A stretch of DNA of 14,392 nucleotides, from NCBI GenBank assembly GCA_001275005.1, contig JWZX01000491.1, positions 1 through 14,392 on the forward strand, given 5' to 3'. Below the pieces are notes generated by a model that was given only the letters and a program-made list of their open reading frames with translations, was not told the origin of the DNA and made no database searches. Shown here piece after piece: positions 5,364-12,412 of this stretch. Both the position numbers and the translations under genes were made by a program. The stretch's first letter is position 1. Each line of letters begins with the position of its first letter. The stretch comes from Chrysochromulina tobinii (Eukaryota; Haptophyta; Prymnesiales; Chrysochromulinaceae).

Positions 5364-8300
5364 ATGCAGCCCAGATGTGTAGGCCGACTGCGCTCCAGTG
5401 GCTCGGCCACTACCGGCTCGAGCAGCGTCGACGGCAACACCGCGGAGCGGCCGGGCAACCGAATCCGCGTCGCGGTGCGCGTTCGTCCGCCGATCCACGA
5501 GGACCTCGAGCTCGCCTCGAAGCTTGGCGACGACTCGTTTGAGGAGTGCATCGAGGAGCATCCGAGCACGGGCACGATCAAGCTGCGCAAGCCCTTCCAC
5601 GACACGCGCGAATTCGCCGTCGACTTCGTGCTCGGCCGCGAGGCCACGCAGGCGGAGACCTACGAGGCCGTCGGCCGCGAGGTGGTTGACGACGTGCTCG
5701 AGGGCTTCAACGGCACGATCCTCGCGTACGGCCAGACGGGCACGGGCAAGACGTACACGATCTATGGCCCGCTCTCGTACTGGCGCCGTTCGCCCACGAG
5801 CCAGGGCGTGGGCGGCGGCCTCGGCAAGGTGGCGCCGCACCTTGCGGCGCCGCCGCTGCCGCTGCAGCCGCAACTGGAGCTGTCGGGCATCGTGACGCGC
5901 GCGGCGGTGCAGATCTTCGCGCACGCCGAGGAGCTCCGCGCGCGCGGCGATCCTCGGCGCTTCCGCGTGACGCTCTCCTCGCTCCAGATTTGGCAGGAGG
6001 CGATCTCCGACCTCCTCGGCGAGCGAGGCGTCTCCGGCCCACTCGCGGTCCGTGAGGATGGCCTCTGATGGCCTCTGATGGCCTCTGATGGCCTCTGATG
6101 GCCTCTGATGGCCTCTGATGGCCTCTGATGGCCTCTGATGGCCTCTGATGGCCTCTTGATGGTCGCTGAGGAGGTCTGATGAGGTTTGATTGTGTGCATC
6201 CTCAGGTACGCGAGGATAAGGATCGAGGCATCTACGTCGAGGGGCTGACAGAGCATCCAGTCGACGCCCCCGACGCTGTGCTCGCGCTCGTGCACGAGAG
6301 CGCGACCAACCGCGCCACGTGTGGAACCTCGATGAACCGCACCTCGAGCCGCTCACACGCGCTGCTGCTGCTTCGTGTTGAGCAGTGGACGGAGTCGACC
6401 GACGAGGCGGCGGCCGACCTGGCGGCGATCCAGACGGGCGACGAGGCGCTCTCGGATCGCTCGTCCGTCGTGTCCGCGAGCGCGCCGCGCATCGCCGTGC
6501 GCCGCGGCCTCCTCTCGATCGTCGACCTCGCCGGCTCCGAGCGCGTGTGTAAATCGGGATCGGAGGTGCGCCTCTCGCCTCCAATCTCGCCTCCAATCTC
6601 GGCCCAATCTCGGCCCAATCTCGCCTGCAATCTCGGCCTAATCTCGCCTCCAATCTCGCCTCGCAGGGGGTGCGGCTGGAAGAGGCGAAGCGGATCAACA
6701 AGTCGATCGCCGCCCTCGGCAACTGCATCGCGGCGCTCTCGTCTGGGAATGGTGAGGGCACCAGCCACGTGCCCTTCCGCGGACCCAGCATGCAAGTGCT
6801 CATCACGGCCCCCCCCCCCCCTCCCCTCCCCACAGGTAAGGGCACCAGCCACGTGCCCTTCCGCGACTCGAAGCTGACACGGCTGCTGACCGACTCGCTC
6901 GGCGGCAACACGAAGACGGCGCTCTGCGCCGCCATCGGCCCGGCGCTCCATAATTACGATGAGACGTTCTGCACGCTCCTGCTGGCGACGCGCGCGCGCG
7001 TGGTGCGCAACTACGCGCGCATCAACGAGCGCATCGAGAGGGAGACGAACGCGGCGCCCGAGCGACTCGCTTTGTTGGCCCAGATGCGCGCTCTCCAGAC
7101 CGAGGTCATGAAGCTCCGACGCGAAAAGGCGGAGCAGCGTGTGCCGCGCGCGCCGGCGCCGGCGCCGGCGCCGGCGCCGGCGCCGGTGGCACCGCCGGCG
7201 CCGCGCCCAATGGGCACGTGGGCGATGCCCGAAGGCTATCCGCCCGGGACGACGCTCCCGGCGTCGTCGTGGGCGATGCCCGAAGGCTATCCGTCCGACT
7301 ACTCGCCCGCGTCGGCGCGACGCGTCGTCCCGGGCGCGGGAAGCGTCGTCCCGGGCGCGGACGCGGCGGCGGCATCGTACAACATGCTCCGCGCGCGCGT
7401 CGCGAGTCTCTTCGCCGATGACGCCGCGTACGCGGGCGCTGTGCCGGGCGCTGTGCCGGGCGCTGTGCCGAGCGCTGTGCCGAGCGCTGTGCCGAGCGCT
7501 GTGCCGAGCAGCGCGATGGCGCCGGCGTCCACCTGGGAGGAAGCTATTGATTTGAGTCGCGCTGTCATCGAGCACTCTGGGCGGGTCCTCGGGGCGGCCG
7601 AGTGGGCGGCCGCCTCCGCCGCCACCCCGACTGATCCATACCGCTCCGCCGCGGGCCAGATGCATGCAGAGATGCCTGCAACCGCATGCAATGCGGCGAG
7701 CACTCGCATGCAAGGGATGCCAGAGCACCCTGCCATGCCGCCCCTGCCCCCCTTCCCAGGCGTCAACCCCTTCGTCGCCGCCGTCGAAGGTGCTCGTGAC
7801 GGCGCTCGGGACGGCGCCCGAGACGGCGCTCAAGACGGCGCTCGAGCGCCCTCCTCGTCTCCGCGCAACCGCCGTGGAGGCGCCGTCGTGGGCGCGTCAA
7901 CGGCACCTGCCGCCGCGCCTGCGGGATGCCTCAGTGCGTGGGAGCAGGTCGTCTGGTCCGAGCAGCTCCAGATGCCAAATTTGGAGCAGCTCCAGATGCC
8001 AAATTTGGATCCTTTGGAGCCGGCTCAAAATGTCACGGCCTGGTCGCAGCGGTTCGAGCACGGCGTGAGCGACACGGGCGCGGTGGCCATGGCGAGCGCC
8101 ATGGCGAGCGCGAGCGGCGGCAGCGGCGGCGCGGGTGCTCACGGCGGCGTGGGTGCGATGTTCCCTAGTGGCGCCACGCCACTCTCTGCCCGGAGTACGT
8201 CTGCGGCGCTGCAGGCGCGGCTGCAGCGCCGGCCGCTGGCGGTGGGTGCGCCTGCCGCTGACGCCGGGCCGGCGGCGGCGGCGGCGGCGGCGACGGAGGC

Positions 8301-8631
8301 GGCGGCGAAGCTCTCGGGACTCAATAGCCTGATTGGTGCGATGGGGGGGAATGGCCACGCGGGGCTCTCGGGCGCCGTCTCGGGCGCGGGCGAGCAGCCT
8401 TTCGACGTCGAGCGCAGCGCCGACGTGGCGGGCGCCGTGCCGGGCGAGGCCGACGCCGAGGCGGACGTGGTGCTGGACCAGCTGGTCTCGGGGCTTCTTG
8501 CGACGCCGTGCATCCGGCGCCGTCTTGATCAACTGTATGGGCGCGCTGCGCCGTCGCAGAGGTCGTGGCAGACGCCCTCGTCGCAGACGCCCTCGCAGAT
8601 GCCGTCGCCGGACCGGCGCGAAGTTCGCTGA
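5364..8631 (+). CDS. Kinesin with N-terminal motor domain, four exons
   Basis: Exons 5364-6047, 6206-6565, 6667-6751 and 6836-8631 join to give 974 residues. The motor spans about residues 33-440: RVAVRVRPP (35-43), P-loop GQTGTGKT (123-130), switch I NRTSSRSH (272-279), switch II DLAGSE (335-340), then the conserved [18 protein letters not shown] and [14 protein letters not shown]. The KSGSEG and IGP...ET segments most resemble armadillo-repeat kinesins (ARK/KIN-UB), but no armadillo repeats are visible, so I leave the subfamily open. A short coiled coil (about 445-485) follows the motor. The tail is a long Ala/Pro/Gly-rich disordered region full of in-frame duplications. An insert of about 35 residues precedes switch II. 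It should be an ATP-driven microtubule motor in the cytoplasm. The first ATG is at 5364, after an in-frame GTG at 5346. Intron positions are fixed by the conserved motor sequence. Confidence 0.92.
6048..6205 (+). other. Kinesin intron 1, filled with a 10-bp tandem repeat
   Basis: Intron GTCCGTGAGG...CCTCAG, 158 bp, followed by exon GTACGCGAGG. Splicing gives [16 protein letters not shown], the conserved kinesin sequence. Reading on without splicing ends at a TGA soon after VREDG. The first 12 bases of the intron match the first 12 of the next exon at 10 positions. Confidence 0.85.
6057..6162. repeat. 10-bp tandem repeat (GCCTCTGATG), about 10 copies
   Basis: Nine exact copies of GCCTCTGATG run from 6061 to 6150 with a degenerate tenth; GATG at 6057 continues the array upstream. 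It fills two thirds of kinesin intron 1. There are no unique spacers, so this is not a CRISPR array. Confidence 0.95.
6566..6666 (+). other. Kinesin intron 2, with 10-12 bp degenerate repeats
   Basis: Intron GTGCGCCTCTCG...CTCGCAG, 101 bp. Splicing gives [22 protein letters not shown], which matches the kinesin consensus. Most of it is about eight degenerate copies of CAATCTCGCCT or CAATCTCGGCC (6580-6661), a C/T-rich array that also serves as polypyrimidine tract. GGTGCGCCT at the 5' site resembles GGTGCGGCT at the start of exon 3 (8/9). Confidence 0.85.
6752..6835 (+). other. Kinesin intron 3, born from a 30-bp exon duplication
   Basis: Intron GTGAGGGC...CCACAG, 84 bp, followed by exon 4 GTAAGGGC. 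Bases 6752-6781 match 6836-6865 at 29 of 30 positions. Splicing restores [22 protein letters not shown]. The remainder holds a run of 13 C (6809-6821) and a further C/T tract. The length is a multiple of three and there is no stop, so retention would add 28 residues, mostly a second GTSHVPFR. Confidence 0.88.
7438..7509. repeat. 12-bp coding tandem repeat, 6 copies (kinesin tail)
   Basis: Six copies of GCTGTGCCGGGC / GCTGTGCCGAGC encode Ala-Val-Pro-Gly twice and then Ala-Val-Pro-Ser four times. In frame with the kinesin tail. Confidence 0.95.
7798..7845. repeat. 12-bp coding tandem repeat, 4 copies (kinesin tail)
   Basis: Four 12-bp units starting GACGGCGC encode Asp-Gly-Ala-Arg (one copy has Gln in place of Arg). 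In frame. Confidence 0.93.
7960..8007. repeat. 24-bp exact coding duplication (kinesin tail)
   Basis: Two adjacent identical 24-bp units (7960-7983 and 7984-8007) encode EQLQMPNL twice. A recent in-frame duplication. Confidence 0.95.
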
Positions 8632-8904
8632 TCGCGCTCGCACCCTCGCTGCTGCGCGCAGAATACTTAGACCTCCACTCTGTACCAAGCACCATGCACT
8701 GTCCTACGTACCGTATTTCGTGACTCAAATACAAATTTGTTGTTGAGTGCGTCGCGTTTCACAGCCACCTGCTCGCCTGCTTATTATAATTTCACAGCCA
8801 ATGTTTAGAATTCGACACCCATTTCACAGTCGCGCAGCATAGTCACGCAGCGTCGTCGCACCTTCGACGCTTTCGTCAGTGCATCCTGGGCCACCGCGCG
8901 AAAG
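8632..8904. promoter_or_regulatory. Kinesin 3' flank and auxilin promoter/5' UTR
   Basis: 273 bp between two plus-strand genes, noticeably richer in A/T than its neighbours. TTTCACAG occurs three times (8757-8764, 8790-8797 and 8822-8829), 33 and 32 bp apart. A TTATTATAAT tract lies at 8781-8790. No gene is seen. Confidence 0.45.
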
Positions 8905-10346
8905 ATGTTCGGCGACATGGAGGCCATGATGAAACAGGCCAAGGCTGCGGCCGCGAAGACTGCGTCCATGGTCGCGGACAAAGCCGCCGTGGCCAGCAAG
9001 CAGCTCGCGGCCGCCAACGCGGGCCCTCCTACCTATGAGGGCTCACTTGAGAAGGTCGTGCAGTCGCTGCTGGAGGCGCAGCAAGGTCTGGGCCAGGCAA
9101 TGTCTTTCGTTCCGGGTAGTGGCCCAGAGCGGCAGGCTGGCCGGAAGACGCTCACCGACATCTACGAGAGCCTTCAGCAGCAGCTCGAGCGCCTCGATAA
9201 GGTGAGGAACGGAACGCCCACGCCGCCGACCAAGCCAGCGCCAACTAAGGCGTACTCGGCCCCGCCTATGGAGAGCTCCTCGTACTCGGCCCCCGCGCCG
9301 AAGCCCGCTCCGCCGAAGCCCGCCCCACCGCCCGCCGCGCCTGCTTTCGCCGACTTCGGCGACTTCTCGTCAGCTCCCGCGCCCGCGCCCGCGCCCGCGC
9401 CTGCCTTCGCCGACTTTGGCGACTTTTCTTCTGCGCCCGCGCCGGCGCCGCCGCCCCAAGCGCCCGCCAAGACGGCGGAGGTGGACCTGTTCGGTGACTT
9501 CAGCGCCGCCCCGAGCCCGCCCAAGACCGCCGCCAGCGCCTCGTCGGACGGCTTCGGCGACTTTGGCGACCTACTCGGCGGCGGCCCGCCTGCCACGAAT
9601 CGCGCCTCGACGGGTAACGCCCTCGATGACATGTTTGGGTTGGGCGGCGGCGGCGCCCCTACTCCTCGCTCGGCGTTCGAAGAGCTCACGATGGACGCGC
9701 CTCTGATGCCAGAGGGCATGACCGTCGGCGAAATCTTGCCCGAGAAGCGGCTCAAGTTGCCTGACGCGGATAAGTTCCAACACGCGCCGTTTGAGCCCGA
9801 GGAGACGCAATCCCAGGTCGAGAAGCGCGTCCAGGCTTGGGCCGATGGGAAGAACCTGCAGGCGCAGCTCGCCAGCCTGCACACGATCGCGCCCAAGTGC
9901 TGCAGGTGGGAGCCAAATCCATTGGAGAGCCGAATGCCTCCCTGATTGCATGCCTCCTAATTGCATGCTGAGTGCCTCCTAATTGCATGCAGGTGGGAGC
10001 CCAAATCCATTGGAGAGCCGAATGCCTCCCTGATTGCATGCCTCCTAATTGCATGCTGAGTGCCTCCTAATTACATGCAGGTGGGAGCCCAAATCCATTG
10101 GAGAGCCGAATGCCTCCCTGATTGCATGCCTCCTAATTGCATGCTGAGTGCCTCCTAATTGCATGCAGGTGGGAGCCCAAATCCATTGGAGAGCTGCTCG
10201 ATGAGCAGAAGCTCAAGGACGCGTATAAGCTCTCGCTCGTCGCAGTGCACCCGGATAAGCTGGATAACGATCGACCTGAGTGGGAAAAGATTCGGTGCCA
10301 GCTCATCTTCAATCACCTGCGCCGCAACCGGCCAAAGTCGTCGTGA
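8905..10346 (+). CDS. Auxilin-like DnaJ protein (clathrin uncoating), two exons
   Basis: Exons 8905-9905 and 10169-10346 give 392 residues. The C-terminal J-domain (about 310-392) has the auxilin/GAK form: LHTIAPKCCRWEPKSIGELLDEQKLKDAYK followed by VAVHPDKL, with the HPD triad at 361-363 that stimulates Hsp70 ATPase. The central 115-250 region is Pro/Ala-rich and carries repeated DFGDF (150-154, 170-174), DLFGDF (194-199), FGDFGD (217-222) and DDMFG, which resemble the DxF/FxDxF and clathrin-box-like peptides that bind adaptor ears and clathrin. The N-terminal 100 residues are helical. There is no kinase or PTEN domain, so it resembles the short plant/protist auxilins. It probably recruits Hsp70 to clathrin-coated vesicles. 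The intron falls inside the J-domain, between CC and WEPK, and is an array of three duplicated units. Confidence 0.9.
9906..10168 (+). other. Auxilin intron: three tandem GT...AG units
   Basis: The intron consists of three units of 87, 88 and 88 bp starting at 9906, 9993 and 10081. Each starts GTGGGAGCC and ends with CATGCAG. The first 26 bases of each unit copy the first 26 bases of exon 2 at 10169 (exact in units 2 and 3, one base missing in unit 1). Splicing from the first GT to the last AG yields KCC-RWEPKSIGELL; reading on without splicing reaches a stop after RMPP. Confidence 0.9.
9906..10194. repeat. 88-bp tandem array including the exon 2 start
   Basis: Three full units plus the 26-bp exon copy at 10169-10194. 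Within each unit there are three GCATGC hexamers (one mutated to ACATGC in unit 2) and two copies of a CCTCCTAATTGCATG subrepeat. Confidence 0.95.
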
Positions 10347-10813
10347 GCGCGTGCGCGCGCGCCGAGCGAACCCTAAAAGGGACTTCCCTAAAAGGGGCTC
10401 GAGCCCGAGCCGTACCGGTAGGGGCACTGCCGAGGCTCCTCGGGCGGCGTCGGTAGGGATCGTGCCGTCGTTAGTCATGCGGGCACCCTTGGGGCATGCG
10501 GAGGGGCCGCCGGAGCATGTGGCGACGTCGATGGTAGGCTTGAGCTCGTGCAGAGCTCGTGGCGAATACTGGGGTCTGGTGTTCTTCCTTCATGCGACAT
10601 TGCCCTCAGAGCTCAGTGATTGTGTGCGGCGTCGCGTCAAGACTCAACGTGTTGTGTTAAGTGCTTGGGTGTTCCTGCCGCGCATACAATTGTCCGTGTG
10701 CTGGTTTTGTGCGTGATCATTACTCTCCAATGAATTGTCGAAAAACGCGTCGTCCTGGCGCGTGTCTTGTTCGGCGACCCTTGGAGGCAATTTCGTTTGC
10801 ACCTCCTCCATCC
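10347..10813. other. Intergenic: auxilin 3' flank and sterol desaturase promoter
   Basis: No gene is recognised. Two CCCTAAAAGGG elements lie at 10371-10381 and 10386-10396. A frame continuous with the desaturase runs back to 10661 with possible Met codons at 10661 and 10730, but these residues look non-conserved. Confidence 0.5.
10371..10396 (+). other. Pair of CCCTAAAAGGG elements after the auxilin stop
   Basis: Two direct copies, 15 bp start to start, 25 bp after the stop codon. A similar element follows the ABC transporter stop at 179. Possible 3'-end signal; function not shown. Confidence 0.35.
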
Positions 10814-11984
10814 ATGGGCGCGTTGCACCGGCCGCTCATGCAGATTCTCTTCGGCAGCTTACTAGAGCGATGGATTGATCCGTCCCACGTGGCTTTCGCG
10901 CTCGGCTCGGGCGGCAGCCTGCTCTCGGATGCATGTGGTCTCTTCTCGTGCTGGCTTTTTGTGTACATGGCCTTGCGTGGTTTCTATGCGACGGTGCCGC
11001 CGCTCTTGCGCTGGTACCACGCGCGCAGATATCCCAAAGCGCCGACGAGCAACGTGACGGAGCCGCTCATTGAGAACATGAAGGAGGTCGCGAACGCGGC
11101 CTTTCCGCTCTATGCCACCGTCCCCATTCTCACCGACCTCTTCCAGCGCAAGGGATGGGCGATGACGTGCGACGACGTGGCCGACTGCGGCGGCTGGATG
11201 CCCACGCTGCTGGGTTGCCTCGGCTACTTTGCCTTCCTCGAGGTGGTCATCTTCGTCGACCACTGTATGCGGCTGGGTCTCAACCCCCGCCGGCCGTAGA
11301 TTTCGTCTACCTTTCCTCTTGCTCTCCCTCCTGCACTGCCCCCTCCTACTGACCCGCTGTCCGAATGCCTCGAGCTGCGCCTCGGCAGATTACCTGCTGC
11401 ACAAGTGGAACCTCGGCAAGCGGCTCGGCGAGCATGCGTACCATCACGTGTACAAGTATGCCGACCAGCTCAACGCGTTCTCAGGCTACTCGTTCGCGCC
11501 GCAGGATGGGTGGTCCCAGGGCCTTGCCCTCGCCCTCGGCACACTGGTGGTGCCCGTGCCGCTGCCGTTTGTCTTCTTCATGGAGGCGGCCACGGGCCTG
11601 TGGACGCTCTACATCCACACCGACATCTCGCCGCTGCCGTGGCCCTTGATGGGATGCGACTACCATTACATCCACCATCGGTACAACTGGTACAACTTTG
11701 GGTTCATGACGCTGACGATGGACACGCTCTTCGGCACGGTGAAGCACCCGAAGGCGGACGCCCTCGACAAATCGCGTGGCGTCATCCCGATGCCCGAGGA
11801 GGAGAAGCAGCGCTCGGTGACGCTCACTGCCGAGATCCTTAGCAAGCGCGGCAGAGAGGCACTCCAAAGTGATGACGCGGCGGGCAACGAGAAGGAAGGA
11901 GCGCCCTCGGCGGCCGAGCCCGTGTCGCGCAAGGCCGCTTCGTCGCCGCTTCGTCGCCGCCCAAATGCAGCCGCAGCCTCGTGA
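10814..11984 (+). CDS. Sterol C5-desaturase-like enzyme (fatty acid hydroxylase superfamily), two exons
   Basis: Exons 10814-11264 and 11389-11984 encode 348 residues from the ATG in TCCATGGGC. Upstream in-frame Met codons at 10730 and 10661 are possible. The di-iron histidine clusters of the membrane fatty acid hydroxylase superfamily are present: H150-YYLL-H155, H166-AY-HH170 and H243-YI-HH247, with H227 in YIHTD. The phrases YHHVYKYADQLNAFSGY and DYHYIHHRYNWYNFGF are those of algal proteins annotated as delta-7-sterol C5(6)-desaturase-like. Hydrophobic segments lie at about 40-62, 130-150 and 198-225, as expected for an ER membrane enzyme. The first histidine cluster is assembled by splicing, because H150 is in exon 1 and H155 in exon 2. 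It faces a C4-methylsterol oxidase-like gene tail-to-tail. The substrate is inferred from family only; the charged C-terminal tail of about 65 residues is not conserved. Confidence 0.85.
11265..11388 (+). other. Intron of the sterol C5-desaturase-like gene
   Basis: GTATGCGG...CTCGGCAG, 124 bp, with a clear pyrimidine tract around 11308-11350. Splicing joins T|AT to make FVDH-YYLLHKW, restoring the first histidine cluster; unspliced frames hit a TAG shortly after. It has no tandem repeat and no copy of the next exon, unlike the other introns here. Confidence 0.85.
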
Positions 11985-12412
11985 GCACGGGTCGTGCGCC
12001 GTGCGGCGGCGTCGGCCGTCGCGGGCGCCGGGGAGGCGGGGTCCATAAGCGACGAGGTCGAGGAGGCTGGGCGACATGTTGATATTGACGTGTGAATGTG
12101 GTGTGAGAAGATTCGTCGATTGTCGGTCTGGACATAGGCCGATGCTGCATCGGGGTAGGCGAACAGGCGAAAACGTGAATTTAATGAGATATCACGTTAC
12201 AACCGGCGACGGATCTGAACGGCGGTTTGGGTTTCGAGTTTTTTGGTTTACGTTTAGTCGGTCGTGCCGCGCGTACCGCGAACCGCGTGAAGATGTTGCG
12301 CTGCCCGGGGCCGCCTCACAGTCAGTGACGTCACCAGTCCCGGGTCCCGACCGGACGTGCAACGTTGGCACGTCAGACTCTCTGCACGTCTCGCCCGCGA
12401 GATACTAATCAT
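11985..12412. other. Convergent intergenic region between the two sterol genes
   Basis: 428 bp between two converging stop codons. Nothing but 3' flanking DNA is seen: a G/T-rich tract around 12221-12262 and no recognisable gene, RNA or AATAAA signal. Confidence 0.6.

Noticed and set aside
6057-6162. Possible CRISPR-like array (regular short repeats)
   Set aside because: Units are head-to-tail without unique spacers, and lie in a eukaryotic intron.
6752-6835. Reading kinesin exons 3 and 4 as one uninterrupted exon
   Set aside because: It is open in frame but inserts 28 residues, with a duplicated GTSHVPFR, into a motor helix region that does not tolerate length change in the family; donor and acceptor are consensus.
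5193-6935. 580-residue open frame on the minus strand opposite the kinesin 5' half
   Set aside because: Shadow of a high-GC coding strand; Arg-rich, no domain, runs across the kinesin repeats and introns. The kinesin motor motifs on + are unambiguous.
6232-7833. 533-residue minus-strand open frame opposite the kinesin
   Set aside because: Low-complexity translation (Arg/His/Ala repeats) caused by tandem repeats on the other strand; no conserved motif.
9906-10168. Transposon or mobile introner insertion in auxilin
   Set aside because: No terminal inverted repeats or target-site duplication beyond the exon copy itself, and the intron sequence is unrelated to the other introns in the window; tandem duplication explains it more simply.
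10371-10396. Interstitial telomere repeat (CCCTAAA type)
   Set aside because: Only two copies, separated, and each continues with GGG rather than another CCCTAAA unit.
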